Below, piece by piece: positions 34,382 through 43,065 of a stretch of DNA of 64,000 nucleotides. The notes beneath the pieces are model-generated. The model saw only the letters and a program-made list of their open reading frames with translations. It was not told the DNA's origin and searched no databases. Each line of letters starts with the position of its first letter. Within the stretch, counting starts at the first letter, position 1. The stretch spans positions 1 through 64,000 of the forward strand of contig NZ_JACSPX010000001.1 in the NCBI RefSeq assembly GCF_014836945.1, given 5' to 3'. The translations under genes were made by a program, and so were the position numbers. Source of the DNA: Microbacterium commune. GTDB lineage: Bacteria > Actinomycetota > Actinomycetes > Actinomycetales > Microbacteriaceae.

Positions 34382-34957
34382 GTGACGAGGATCATCGCCG
34401 GCGACGCGCGCGGCGCGCGGCTCGACGTGCCGGACGCCGGCACCCGCCCCACCAGCGACCGGGTGCGCGAGTCGCTGTTCGGGGCGCTCGAGTCGATGGA
34501 TGCCATCCACGGCGCCCGCGTGCTCGACCTGTACGCCGGCAGCGGTGCTCTCGGACTCGAGGCGTGGAGCCGCGGAGCACAGCATGTCGAGCTCGTCGAG
34601 ATCTCCCGGTCGGCCGCGACGGTCGTCGGTCGCAACGTGACCGTGGTCGCCAAGGCGATGGGCGTCCCGCCGGCCGCCCGCGTGCACCAGAGCGCGGTGC
34701 GCGCCTTCCTGTCCCGCGCGCGCGGCCCGTTCGACCTCGTGTTCACCGATCCGCCCTACGACCTCGACGATGCCGCGATGACGGCAGACCTGGTCGCGCT
34801 GGCTCCGCTGCTCGCGGAGCACGCCGTGGTCGTCATCGAGCGCGGCAAGCGCGCGACACCGCCCGACCTCGATGCTGCCGCGCTCAGCCTGCTGAGGGAG
34901 AAGACCTACGGGGACACCCGCGTGTGGTGGGCGCAGCCGGCGGTCGACGGGACCTGA
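34382..34957 (+). CDS. rsmD: 16S rRNA (guanine966-N2)-methyltransferase
   Basis: A 191-aa RsmD that methylates G966 of 16S rRNA. The SAM fold is seen in VLDLYAGSGALGLEAWSRGA, and the catalytic motif is TDPPYDL. The start is GTG 34382 (VTRIIAGDARG), the conserved N-terminus, with TATCGT 6 nt upstream and no ribosome site; an in-frame upstream extension is rejected. It converges on thiL, 18 bp away. Confidence 0.93.
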   Translation: MTRIIAGDARGARLDVPDAGTRPTSDRVRESLFGALESMDAIHGARVLDLYAGSGALGLEAWSRGAQHVELVEISRSAATVVGRNVTVVAKAMGVPPAARVHQSAVRAFLSRARGPFDLVFTDPPYDLDDAAMTADLVALAPLLAEHAVVVIERGKRATPPDLDAAALSLLREKTYGDTRVWWAQPAVDGT

Positions 34958-34975
34958 CGGATCGCGTGCTGCGGC

Positions 34976-35980
34976 TCAGCGCGCGTGGTCCCAATCCCGG
35001 TACGGATCCCACCCGGTCTCGACGACCGGCTCTCCGTCGACGAGCACCGGCGCGTGCGTGCGCGCGGTCACCGTGCCGATCTGCGCGAACCCGTCGGGCA
35101 GTGGGCCCGGAGCGAAGGTGGCCAGCAGGCCGTGGTCCTCTCCCCCGCCCAGCGCGCGCCCGCGGTCACCGTGGAACGCGAGCGCATCCAGCGCCGCGCC
35201 GCTGAGTGCGATCGTGACGCCGGAGGCATCCGCCAGACGGGAGGCGTCCAGGGCCAGGCCGTCCGAGAGGTCCATCATGGCCGTGGCGCCGGCATCCGCC
35301 GCAGCAGGACCGAGCGCGAGCGGCGGCACCGGACGCAGCTGGCGATCGATCGCGCGTTGCTGCACGTCATCCAGCGACGAGCGATCGAACGGCACGGGGG
35401 TCGCGCCCTCGCGGAAGCGGGAGAACAGCAGCCCGAGACCCGCGGCAGCCACACCCAGCTCCCCTGCAAGAGCGACGACATCACCCGCTCGCGCGCCTGC
35501 ACGCGTCACCGCTGAGCGCCCGCCGAGATCCCCCAGCGCCGTCACCGCGATCATCAGCAGATCGGACACGGTCAGGTCACCGCCGACGACCGAGCATCCG
35601 GGAGCGAGCTGAGCGCAGCACTCGCGGAAGCCGTCGGCCATCGCCTCGACGAACGACAGCCGGGTGTCGCCCGGCACCGCGAGCGACACGAGCAGGGCCG
35701 TGGGGACCGCCCCCATCGCGGCGATGTCGGAGAGGTTGACGGCCGCGGACTTCCAGCCCAGGTCGTAGCCGCTCGACCAGGCGAGCCGGAAGTCGGGCCC
35801 CTCGACCAGAGTGTCGGCGCTGACGACGACCGACCCGGACGGCGCGGCGATCACCGCCGCGTCATCGCCGGGACCGAGCACGGCATGCGCGGCCGGCGCG
35901 GTCCGAGCGAGGATGGCTCGCAGCACCGTCCCTTCCGAGATGTCGCCGATGCGCGGGTCGTCGTCGGAACCGGATGCCAT
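34976..35980 (-). CDS. thiL: Thiamine-monophosphate kinase
   Basis: A 334-aa ThiL that phosphorylates thiamine monophosphate to the cofactor thiamine diphosphate. The PurM-like fold shows GPGDDAAVI, SADTLVEGPDFRL, KSAAVNLSDIAAMGA, VVGGDLTVSD and MDLSDGLALDASRLA. The C-terminal GGEDHGLLATF motif is present. The start is ATG 35980, with TACCGT 7 nt upstream. Only 23 bp separate it from the divergent DUF3515 gene. Confidence 0.95.
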   Translation of the reverse strand: MASGSDDDPRIGDISEGTVLRAILARTAPAAHAVLGPGDDAAVIAAPSGSVVVSADTLVEGPDFRLAWSSGYDLGWKSAAVNLSDIAAMGAVPTALLVSLAVPGDTRLSFVEAMADGFRECCAQLAPGCSVVGGDLTVSDLLMIAVTALGDLGGRSAVTRAGARAGDVVALAGELGVAAAGLGLLFSRFREGATPVPFDRSSLDDVQQRAIDRQLRPVPPLALGPAAADAGATAMMDLSDGLALDASRLADASGVTIALSGAALDALAFHGDRGRALGGGEDHGLLATFAPGPLPDGFAQIGTVTARTHAPVLVDGEPVVETGWDPYRDWDHAR

Positions 35981-35987
35981 GCCGACA

Positions 35988-35997
35988 ACGGTAGCCT
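35988..35997. promoter_or_regulatory. Overlapping divergent -10 elements in a 23-bp gap
   Basis: Minus-strand TACCGT (35988-35993) lies 7 nt before thiL. Plus-strand TAGCCT (35992-35997) lies 6 nt before the DUF3515 gene. The two hexamers share two base pairs, so only one polymerase can open the region at a time. Confidence 0.55.
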
Positions 35998-36003
35998 GGA
36001 ATC

Positions 36004-36483
36004 ATGCTCCGCCGTCTCGCCCTGATCACCGGTGCGGCCGCGATGCTCGCCCTCACCGGCTGCTCCAGCACCGTCGCCCTCACGCCGGCCGAGGACGCGA
36101 ACAACCCCGCCTGCGCGGAAGTCACGGTGCGCCTGCCGCAGAGCGTCGCCGGGCATGATCGCCGCTGGACCGACGCTCAGGCGACCGGCGCGTACGGCGA
36201 GGACGGCAGGACGAGCGTCATCCTGACCTGCGGCGTCGCCGTGCCCGGTCCGACCGCCGATCTGCAGTGCGTCACGCTGGAGGGCATCGACTGGCTGGTC
36301 GACGAGTCCGACGCGCCCAGGATGCGCATGACCACCTATGGCCGAAACCCCGCGGTGCAGGTCTTCGTCGACACCGAGATCGTCAGCGCCAACGACGTGC
36401 TCACGAGTTCCGGCATCGTGTCGGGCGTGCGGATGATCGAGTCCGACGGTGCCTGCACCGCGCCCGACGAACTGCCCGGGTAG
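36004..36483 (+). CDS. DUF3515 family lipoprotein
   Basis: A 159-aa actinobacterial DUF3515 protein of unknown role. The signal peptide ends in a lipobox, LALTGC, with the lipidated Cys near residue 20, so it is anchored outside the membrane. The mature part has ACAEVTVRLPQSVAG, the RRWTDAQATGAYG stretch and conserved Cys residues that may pair. ATG 36004 is preceded by TAGCCT at 6 nt and no ribosome site, so it is probably leaderless. Confidence 0.85.
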   Translation: MLRRLALITGAAAMLALTGCSSTVALTPAEDANNPACAEVTVRLPQSVAGHDRRWTDAQATGAYGEDGRTSVILTCGVAVPGPTADLQCVTLEGIDWLVDESDAPRMRMTTYGRNPAVQVFVDTEIVSANDVLTSSGIVSGVRMIESDGACTAPDELPG

Positions 36484-36495
36484 GCCTCGCCGCGA

Positions 36496-37578
36496 TCAGC
36501 GGCGCAGCCCGCCCTCGATCAGCTCGGTGATCAGCTCGCCGTAGCTCATTCCCGACGCGATCCAGCACTTCGGGAACATCGAGATCGGGGTGAACCCCGG
36601 CATGGTGTTCAGCTCGTTCACGACGATGTCGCCGTCGGCGGTGAGGAACACGTCCACCCGCGCGAGGCCCTTGCCGTCGACGGCCTCGAACGCGCGCACG
36701 CCGACCCGCTGCACGGCCGCGATCTCGGCATCCGACATCTCCGCCGGGCAGACGACGTCGACGCCGTCGCCGCCGAGGTACTTGCCCTCGAAGTCGTAGA
36801 AGCCGCGCGACGTGAGCACGATCTCACCGGGAAGCGATGCGCGCACGCCGTCCGCGGTCTCGAGGATCGCGACCTCGATCTCCCTGCCGACGATGCCGGT
36901 CTCGACGAGCACCTTCTCGTCCTCCGCGAAGGCCACCTCGAGAGCCGCATCGAGCTCGCCGAGGCTCTCGACCTTCGAGACGCCGACGCTGGACCCTGCC
37001 CGCGCGGGCTTGACGAACAGCGGCAGGCCGAGTTCGGCGATCGCCGCGCGCAGCGACGCCGAGTCCTGCCGCCAGGCACGCTGCCTGACGGTCACCCACG
37101 GGGAGACGGCGATGCCGTCGGATTCGAGCGCGACCTTCATGAAGTGCTTGTCCATGCACATCGCCGAGTCGAGCACTCCGCCGCCGGCGTAGGGGATCTC
37201 GAGAATGTCGAAGAAGCCCTGGATCGTGCCGTCCTCGCCGTGCGTGCCGTGCAGGATCGGCAGCACGACATCGACGACGCCGAGCTCGACCGCGGAGCCG
37301 TCGGGAACGATCACGCGCAGAACCCGGTCGCCGCCGGCTTCAGGCCAGCGGATCCGGGTGCCGTTGTCGATCACCTCGGGCATGCTCTGCGCATCGAGGG
37401 CGAACTTCGCGGGATCATCCTGCTCGAGCACGAAGGCGCCGTCGCGCGTGATTCCGACCGGGATCACGTCGTAGCGATCGCGGTCAATCGCCGCCAGCAC
37501 CCCTCCCGCCGTGGCGGAACTGATCGAATGCTCGCTGGAACGCCCGCCGAAGAGCACCACCACCGTCTGCTTGTCCAT
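36496..37578 (-). CDS. ddl: D-alanine--D-alanine ligase
   Basis: A 360-aa ATP-grasp ligase that makes the D-Ala-D-Ala dipeptide of peptidoglycan precursors. Motifs are VVVLFGGRSSEHSISSATAG, PILHGTHGEDGTIQGFFDI, FVKPARAGSSVGVSKV, ARVDVFLTADGDIVVNELNTMPGFTPISMFPKCW. The N-terminus fixes the start at ATG 37578, with GGAG about 10 nt upstream. The first 95 bp lie inside the end of gpsA in another frame. Confidence 0.95.
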   Translation of the reverse strand: MDKQTVVVLFGGRSSEHSISSATAGGVLAAIDRDRYDVIPVGITRDGAFVLEQDDPAKFALDAQSMPEVIDNGTRIRWPEAGGDRVLRVIVPDGSAVELGVVDVVLPILHGTHGEDGTIQGFFDILEIPYAGGGVLDSAMCMDKHFMKVALESDGIAVSPWVTVRQRAWRQDSASLRAAIAELGLPLFVKPARAGSSVGVSKVESLGELDAALEVAFAEDEKVLVETGIVGREIEVAILETADGVRASLPGEIVLTSRGFYDFEGKYLGGDGVDVVCPAEMSDAEIAAVQRVGVRAFEAVDGKGLARVDVFLTADGDIVVNELNTMPGFTPISMFPKCWIASGMSYGELITELIEGGLRR

Positions 37579-38620
37579 GTTTGGTCATCTCCTCCTGGGG
37601 AGTGTCGTCGTCGGTGGTGAGGTGCGGTGCGATGTCGCGCGGGTCCATGCGCCCGTCGAGCACCATCTTCACCTGCTCGACGATGGGCATGTGCACTTCT
37701 GACTCGTGCGCGAGCTGAAGGATCGGGGCGACGGATGCCAGGCCTTCGGCTGTCTGGTTCATCTGCTTCACGACGTCGTGGAAGTCGTAGCCCTGACCGA
37801 GCAGCCGGCCGGCGGTGTTGTTGCGGCTGAGCGGCGACTGGCACGTCGCGATGAGGTCGCCGAGTCCGGCCAGGCCCTGCAGCGTCTCTGGGCGGGCCCC
37901 GTTCGCGACGGCGAAGTCGGTCATCTCGACAAGGCCGCGGGTGATGATCGACGCCTTGGTGTTCTCGCCGTATCCGACGCCGTCGACGATCCCGATCGCG
38001 ACGGCGATGAGGTTCTTCAGCACCCCGCCGAACTCGGTGCCGATCACGTCGGTGTTCACGAACGACCGGAAGTAGCGGTTGCGGGCCGTGCGCGCCACGG
38101 CATCCGCCGTCTCCTGGCTTCGAGAGGCGATCACGGCGGCGGTGGGCTGCTCGCGCGCGATCTCGAGCGCGAGGTTGGGTCCGGATGCCACGGCGATCCG
38201 ATCCGGATCGCACCGCAGCTCCTGCTCGATCACCTGGCTCATCCGAAGACCCGACGAGCGCTCCACGCCCTTCATCAGGCTGATGATCGGGATGTCCCGG
38301 CCGGCGAGCAGCGGACGCAGCGCCTTCAGGTTCTCACGCAGCGTCTGACTGGGCACAGACAGGTACACCTGCTCGGCGCCGTCGAGGGCGTGGGCGAGCT
38401 CGTGCGTGGCGTCGATGCTGCGGGGCAGGTTGATGCCGGGCAGGTACTTCGAGTTGCGCTTGGCCTCGGCGATCTCGTGCGCGAGCTCGGGCCGACGCGC
38501 CCACATGGTGACGTGCGCGCCGCCGTCGGAGAGGATCTTGCCGAAAGTGGTGCCCCAGCTGCCGGCGCCCACGACGGCTGCGCGGACCCCGGACGGCTGC
38601 AGCGAGCGCTTATGACTCAA
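37484..38620 (-). CDS. gpsA: NAD(P)H-dependent glycerol-3-phosphate dehydrogenase
   Basis: A 378-aa GpsA that makes sn-glycerol-3-phosphate for phospholipids. Motifs are AVVGAGSWGTTFGKIL (Rossmann), SLMKGVE, GPNLALEIAREQP, and LKNLIAVAIGIVDGVGYGENTKASIITRGL with the catalytic Lys. The start is TTG 38620, with AGGAG about 10 nt upstream, overlapping the plsC end by 11 nt. The expected end is near DDDTPQEE; the frame instead runs about 34 residues further into ddl (MTKHGQADGGG ...), overlapping it by 95 bp. This tail has no family counterpart that I recall and may reflect a lost stop or a frameshift. Confidence 0.93.
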   Translation of the reverse strand: MSHKRSLQPSGVRAAVVGAGSWGTTFGKILSDGGAHVTMWARRPELAHEIAEAKRNSKYLPGINLPRSIDATHELAHALDGAEQVYLSVPSQTLRENLKALRPLLAGRDIPIISLMKGVERSSGLRMSQVIEQELRCDPDRIAVASGPNLALEIAREQPTAAVIASRSQETADAVARTARNRYFRSFVNTDVIGTEFGGVLKNLIAVAIGIVDGVGYGENTKASIITRGLVEMTDFAVANGARPETLQGLAGLGDLIATCQSPLSRNNTAGRLLGQGYDFHDVVKQMNQTAEGLASVAPILQLAHESEVHMPIVEQVKMVLDGRMDPRDIAPHLTTDDDTPQEEMTKHGQADGGGALRRAFQRAFDQFRHGGRGAGGD

Positions 38621-39359
38621 GACGCCCCGTCTCCTTCTGGCCGTGATCGCCCGGGTTCCAGCGCTTCTCCGGCGCCTTCTCGTCGCGCAGCTCCTCGAGC
38701 AGGGCGGTGATGGCGGCCATCAGACGCTCGGTCGCGATGCTGAGCACGCCGGGGTCGCCGGCGCGGCCACGCAGGTCGGACAGATCCACCGGATCGCCGA
38801 TCAGCACCCGCACGGGTCTGCGGGGCGGCCAGACGCTGAGCCCCTTCTGGTAGCGCCCCATGATCTGCTGGGTGCCCCACTGTGCCATCGGGATGAGCGG
38901 GATGTCGCCGGTCAGCGCGAGGCGCACCGCCCCCGACTTCCCGCGCATCGGCCACATCTCGGGATCCCGGGTGAGCGTTCCCTCCGGGTACACGATGACG
39001 CCGCGGCCGTTCTCGACGAGGTCGCGGGACTGCGTGAGCGTCTGCTTCGCACTCGATGCCGACGAGGTGCGGGCGACGGGGATCATCCCCGTCTTCCGCA
39101 GGATCCAGCCGAGCACCGGAACGCGGAACAGGCTGTCCTTCGCCATGAACCGCGGCAGACGCCCGGAGCGGTACACCGCGACCGCGACGATCAGCGGGTC
39201 GAACTCGGAGTAGTGGTTCGGCGCCAGCACGAAGGCGCCCGTGCGGGGCAGCTTCTCGGCACCGCTGACGGTGATCTTCGCCAGCAGCGACACGGGCGGG
39301 ATGACGATCGCCGCGAGCGGCCAGAAGATACTGGGACGGCTGCGTTCTGTTGCGGCCAT
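38610..39359 (-). CDS. plsC: 1-acyl-sn-glycerol-3-phosphate acyltransferase (PlsC family)
   Basis: A 249-aa acyltransferase of phospholipid synthesis. It has an N-terminal hydrophobic segment and the catalytic motif NHYSEFDPL (H-x4-D form), followed by MAKDSLFRVPVLGWIL and the substrate motif VIVYPEGTLTRDP. It lies between murA and gpsA; with gpsA it supplies two consecutive steps, glycerol-3-phosphate and phosphatidate synthesis. ATG 39359 is 4 bp after the murA stop. Confidence 0.93.
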   Translation of the reverse strand: MAATERSRPSIFWPLAAIVIPPVSLLAKITVSGAEKLPRTGAFVLAPNHYSEFDPLIVAVAVYRSGRLPRFMAKDSLFRVPVLGWILRKTGMIPVARTSSASSAKQTLTQSRDLVENGRGVIVYPEGTLTRDPEMWPMRGKSGAVRLALTGDIPLIPMAQWGTQQIMGRYQKGLSVWPPRRPVRVLIGDPVDLSDLRGRAGDPGVLSIATERLMAAITALLEELRDEKAPEKRWNPGDHGQKETGRLES

Positions 39360-39363
39360 CAGC

Positions 39364-40728
39364 TCACCGGACGACGTCGAAGTCCGCGCCCAGGGCGCGG
39401 AGCTTGTCGAGGAACTTCTCGTAGCCGCGGCTCAGGATGTCGATTCCCGAGACCTGCGACTCGCCTTCCGCCGTGAGGGCGGCGATCACGTGGCTGTAGC
39501 CGCCGCGCAGATCGGGAACCACGATGTCGGCCGCGTGCAGGGGCGTGGGGCCGGTGATGACCGCCGCCTGCTCGAGCTCCCGCCGCGGCACGCGACGGGG
39601 TCCGTCCTGCAGACCGTGCGGGTGCACCTCGATGTCGGCACCCATCTTCACCAGCGCCTGAGTGAACCCGAAGCGGTTCTCGTAGACCGTCTCGTGCACG
39701 ATCGAGCGCCCCGGCGCCTGGGTCAGCGCCACGATCAGCGGCTGCTGCCAGTCGGTCATGAACCCGGGGTGCACGTCGGTCTCGACGATGACGGGCTTGA
39801 GCTCGCCGCCACGGCGGAAGAGGATGCCGTCCTCCTGCACGTCGAACCACCCGCCGGCCTTGCGGAAGACGTTGAGGAAGGTGAGCATCTCCTGCTGCTT
39901 GGCGCCGGCGACGAAGATCTCGCCGTCGGTGGCCAGCGCGGCGCACGCCCACGACGCGGCCTCGTTGCGGTCGAAGATCGCGCGGTGGTCGTAGCCGCGC
40001 AGGGTCTCCACGCCCTCGATGAGGATCACACGGTTCGGCTCGTACGAGATGATGGCGCCCATCTTCTGCAGCACGGCGATGAGGTCCATGATCTCGGGCT
40101 CGATGGCGGCGTTGCGCAGCTCGGTCACGCCCTCCGCGCGCACGGCCGTCAGCAGCACCTGCTCGGTCGCGCCGACGCTCGGGTACGGCAGGTGGATGTT
40201 CGCACCCTTCAGACCGTTCGGGGCCGACAGCCGGATGCCGCTCGGCTGCTTCTCCACGACCGCCCCGAACTTGCGCAGCGCGTCGAGATGGAAGTCGATG
40301 GGCCGGTCGCCGATTCGACATCCGCCGAGGTCGGGGATGAACGCCTGGCCGAGACGGTGCAGCAGCGGGCCGCAGAACAGGATCGGGATGCGCGACGCGC
40401 CGGCGTGCGCATCGATCTCCTCGTAGTGCGCCGATTCGACATCGCTCGGGTCGAGGATCAGCGATCCCGGCTCGTCGCCCTCGGTGACGGTGACACCGTG
40501 GACCTCGAGCAGCGAGCGCACCACGGCGACGTCGCTGAGCCCGGGAACGTCGCGCAGCGTGCTCGCGGTCTCGCCGAGCAGCGTCGCGACCATCGCCTTC
40601 GTCGCCAGGTTCTTGGCTCCCTTGACGTCGACGCGCCCGCGCAGCGGTCTGCCGCCGCGGATCGCGAGGACGGATCCGGCTGGAGCCGCCACCCGGTCGT
40701 CTACAGCAACTCGCGGCGATGTCGTCAT
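39364..40728 (-). CDS. murA: UDP-N-acetylglucosamine 1-carboxyvinyltransferase
   Basis: A 454-aa MurA, the first committed enzyme of peptidoglycan synthesis and the fosfomycin target. The catalytic loop reads DLGGCRIGDRPIDFH with Cys present, so it should be fosfomycin-sensitive. KGAKNLATKAMVATLL carries the conserved Lys-Asn, and NRFGFTQALVKMGADIEV is a C-terminal landmark. GAGG stands 5-6 nt before ATG 40728. It heads the murA-plsC-gpsA-ddl run, grouping envelope and lipid-precursor genes. Confidence 0.95.
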   Translation of the reverse strand: MTTSPRVAVDDRVAAPAGSVLAIRGGRPLRGRVDVKGAKNLATKAMVATLLGETASTLRDVPGLSDVAVVRSLLEVHGVTVTEGDEPGSLILDPSDVESAHYEEIDAHAGASRIPILFCGPLLHRLGQAFIPDLGGCRIGDRPIDFHLDALRKFGAVVEKQPSGIRLSAPNGLKGANIHLPYPSVGATEQVLLTAVRAEGVTELRNAAIEPEIMDLIAVLQKMGAIISYEPNRVILIEGVETLRGYDHRAIFDRNEAASWACAALATDGEIFVAGAKQQEMLTFLNVFRKAGGWFDVQEDGILFRRGGELKPVIVETDVHPGFMTDWQQPLIVALTQAPGRSIVHETVYENRFGFTQALVKMGADIEVHPHGLQDGPRRVPRRELEQAAVITGPTPLHAADIVVPDLRGGYSHVIAALTAEGESQVSGIDILSRGYEKFLDKLRALGADFDVVR

Positions 40729-40832
40729 TCGGGCCTCATCTTCCTCAGGACATCACGGCGTTCGCCGCGATGTCTTTCTCTCTCACGGCGGATGCCGCAG
40801 GGCTTGTGGCCCCCGGCCCACGATGTTCCGCC

Positions 40833-41453
40833 CTATCGGACTGGAAGGGTACGTGGCCGCCACGACTCGCGACGGGCCTCGAACTGCGCGATCTTGTCTT
40901 CGTTGCGCAGGGTGAGCCCGATGTCATCGAGCCCTTCGAGGAGCCGCCATCTAGTGTAATCGTCGATCCCGATGGAGGCCTGGAAGACAGCCTCGGAGGC
41001 GGGGGTCGCGCCGGGCACGGTCACCGTGCGGGCCTCGAGATCGACCGTGACCGGTCGGCCAGGCTGCTCGTCGATCAGCTCCCAGATCCGCTCGATGTCG
41101 GCGTCGTCGACGGTCGCGGCGAGCAGGCCCTGCTTGCCCGAGTTGCCGCGGAAGATGTCGGCGAAGCGCGACGACAGCACGACCTTGAATCCGAAGTCGC
41201 GCAGCGCCCAGACGGCGTGCTCGCGGCTGGATCCGGTGCCGAAGTCGGGCCCGGCGACCAGCACGGATGCGCCCTGGTACGGTGCCTGGTTGAGCACGAA
41301 CTCCGGATCCTGACGCCATCCGTGGAACAGGGCGTCCTCGAAGCCCGTCTTGGTGACCCGCTTGAGGAACACCGCCGGGATGATCTGATCGGTGTCGACG
41401 TTCGAGCGCTTCAGCGGAGCGGCGATGCCGGTGTGGGTGGTGAACTTCTCCAT
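40833..41453 (-). CDS. leuD: 3-isopropylmalate dehydratase small subunit
   Basis: A 206-aa LeuD that, with LeuC, isomerises 2- to 3-isopropylmalate in leucine synthesis. Motifs are [37 protein letters not shown] and [18 protein letters not shown]. Its ATG 41453 shares one base with the leuC stop, giving tight coupling. Confidence 0.96.
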   Translation of the reverse strand: MEKFTTHTGIAAPLKRSNVDTDQIIPAVFLKRVTKTGFEDALFHGWRQDPEFVLNQAPYQGASVLVAGPDFGTGSSREHAVWALRDFGFKVVLSSRFADIFRGNSGKQGLLAATVDDADIERIWELIDEQPGRPVTVDLEARTVTVPGATPASEAVFQASIGIDDYTRWRLLEGLDDIGLTLRNEDKIAQFEARRESWRPRTLPVR

Positions 41454-42883
41454 CAGATGCTCGCTTCCAGGTCTGCGGGGCTCGACAGCGTGCCTCGGAT
41501 CGCGGTCGCGGCGGCGACCAGCGGCGAGACGAGGTGGGTGCGGCCGCCCTTGCCCTGACGTCCCTCGAAGTTGCGGTTCGACGTCGACGCACAGCGCTCC
41601 CCCGGGGCGAGCTGGTCGGGGTTCATGCCCAGGCACATCGAGCATCCGGCGAAGCGCCACTCGGCACCGAACGCCTCGACGATCTTGTCGATCCCCTCGG
41701 CCTCCGCCTCGAGGCGCACGCGTGCGGAGCCGGGAACGACCATGACGCGAACGCCGTCGGCCTTCTTCTTCCCGTCGATGATCGACGCGAAGGCGCGCAG
41801 GTCCTCGATGCGGCTGTTCGTGCAGGAGCCCATGAAGACGGCGTCGACCTTCACCTCCTTCAGCGGGGTGCCGGGGGTGAGGTCCATGTACTCGAGCGCA
41901 CGCTCGGCGGCGGCGCGCTCGTTGGCGTCGGCGATCGCGGCCGGGTCGGGCACAGACGACGACAGCGAGCTGCCCTGGCCCGGGTTGGTGCCCCAGGTGA
42001 CGAACGGCTCCAGCTGATCGGCGTCGATGAACACCTCGGCGTCGAAGGTCGCGCCCTCGTCCGTCGGCAGCGTGCGCCAGTAGGCGACCGCGTCGTCCCA
42101 GTCCTGCCCCTGCGGGGCGTGCGGCTTGTCCTTGACGTATGCGAACGTGGTCTCGTCGGGGGCGACCATGCCCGCTCGGGCCCCCGCCTCGATCGACATG
42201 TTGCAGATCGTCATGCGGCCCTCCATCGACAGAGCCCGGATGGCGCTGCCGCGGTACTCGAGCACGTACCCCTGCCCGCCACCGGTGCCGATCTTCGCGA
42301 TCACGGCGAGGATGATGTCCTTCGCGGTGACGCCGGGTCGCAGGGTGCCCTCGACATTGACGGCCATGGTCTTGAACGGCTTGAGCGGCAGTGTCTGGGT
42401 GGCCATGACGTGCTCGACCTCGCTGGTGCCGATGCCGAACGCCATCGCGCCGAACGCGCCGTGGGTGGAGGTGTGCGAGTCACCGCAGACCACCGTGATG
42501 CCAGGCATCGTGAGACCGAGCTGCGGGCCGACCACGTGCACGATGCCCTGCTCGGCGTCTCCGAGCGAGTGCAGTCGCACGCCGAACTCCGCCGCGTTGC
42601 GCCGCAACGTCTCGATCTGCGTGCGGCTGGTGAGGTCGGCGATCGGCTTGTCGATCGCGAGGGTGGGGGTGTTGTGGTCTTCGGTCGCGATCGTCAGATC
42701 GAGCCGGCGAAGCGGGCGGCCCTCGGCGCGCAGCCCGTCGAACGCCTGCGGGCTGGTGACCTCGTGCACCAGGTGGAGGTCGATGTAGATGAGGTCGGGC
42801 TCGCCGTTCTCGCCCTTGACGACGAGGTGATCGTTCCAGACCTTCTCGGCCAGGGTGCGCGGCGCTGCTGTGCTGCTGGTCAT
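41453..42883 (-). CDS. leuC: 3-isopropylmalate dehydratase large subunit
   Basis: A 476-aa aconitase-superfamily subunit binding a 4Fe-4S cluster. The cluster Cys residues are in [15 protein letters not shown] and [11 protein letters not shown]. Other motifs are [27 protein letters not shown] and [10 protein letters not shown]. The start ATG 42883 follows a leader with a leucine-rich peptide, so expression should respond to leucine supply. Confidence 0.96.
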   Translation of the reverse strand: MTSSTAAPRTLAEKVWNDHLVVKGENGEPDLIYIDLHLVHEVTSPQAFDGLRAEGRPLRRLDLTIATEDHNTPTLAIDKPIADLTSRTQIETLRRNAAEFGVRLHSLGDAEQGIVHVVGPQLGLTMPGITVVCGDSHTSTHGAFGAMAFGIGTSEVEHVMATQTLPLKPFKTMAVNVEGTLRPGVTAKDIILAVIAKIGTGGGQGYVLEYRGSAIRALSMEGRMTICNMSIEAGARAGMVAPDETTFAYVKDKPHAPQGQDWDDAVAYWRTLPTDEGATFDAEVFIDADQLEPFVTWGTNPGQGSSLSSSVPDPAAIADANERAAAERALEYMDLTPGTPLKEVKVDAVFMGSCTNSRIEDLRAFASIIDGKKKADGVRVMVVPGSARVRLEAEAEGIDKIVEAFGAEWRFAGCSMCLGMNPDQLAPGERCASTSNRNFEGRQGKGGRTHLVSPLVAAATAIRGTLSSPADLEASI

Positions 42884-42929
42884 GCGGTGTGTTCCTTAGA
42901 TGGCTCGAAGAGTCGGCCCATGATGGACT

Positions 42930-42968
42930 CCGCGACGAGGAAGGCCTTAGATCGAGGTCCCGTCGCGG
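42930..42968 (-). promoter_or_regulatory. Attenuator stem of the leuCD leader
   Basis: The minus strand has CCGCGACG (42968-42961), within the last codons of the leader peptide, and CGTCGCGG (42937-42930) after its stop: an 8-bp perfect stem with 23 nt between. A ribosome reaching the stop codon would mask the first arm; one stalled at the Leu codons would leave it free. No T-rich terminator is visible, so how the stem sets leuC expression remains unclear. Confidence 0.6.
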
Positions 42969-42997
42969 CTGCTAAGAAGAAGAACCACCCGCCGCAT
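42947..42997 (-). CDS. leuL: leu operon leader peptide (three consecutive Leu codons)
   Basis: A 16-codon ORF with peptide MRRVVLLLSSRDGTSI, ending at TAA 42947. Three CTT codons in a row are notable, because CTT is a rare leucine codon in such GC-rich genomes. TAAACT lies 7 nt before its ATG with no ribosome site, so translation probably starts at the mRNA 5' end. Ribosome stalling on the Leu codons would report low leucyl-tRNA. Confidence 0.85.
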   Translation of the reverse strand: MRRVVLLLSSRDGTSI

Positions 42998-43004
42998 GCC
43001 GGTC

Positions 43005-43010
43005 AGTTTA
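43005..43010 (-). promoter_or_regulatory. -10 element of the leuL-leuC-leuD transcript
   Basis: TAAACT on the minus strand, 7 nt before the leader ATG, is close to consensus. The -35 region is poor. A small inverted repeat, GTGTG/CACAC around TTT (43036-43048), lies just upstream and could bind a regulator. Confidence 0.6.
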
Positions 43011-43065
43011 CACGGCAGCGACGGGTGGCCCTCCGGTGTGTTTCACACTGCGGAACCGGTCGAGC

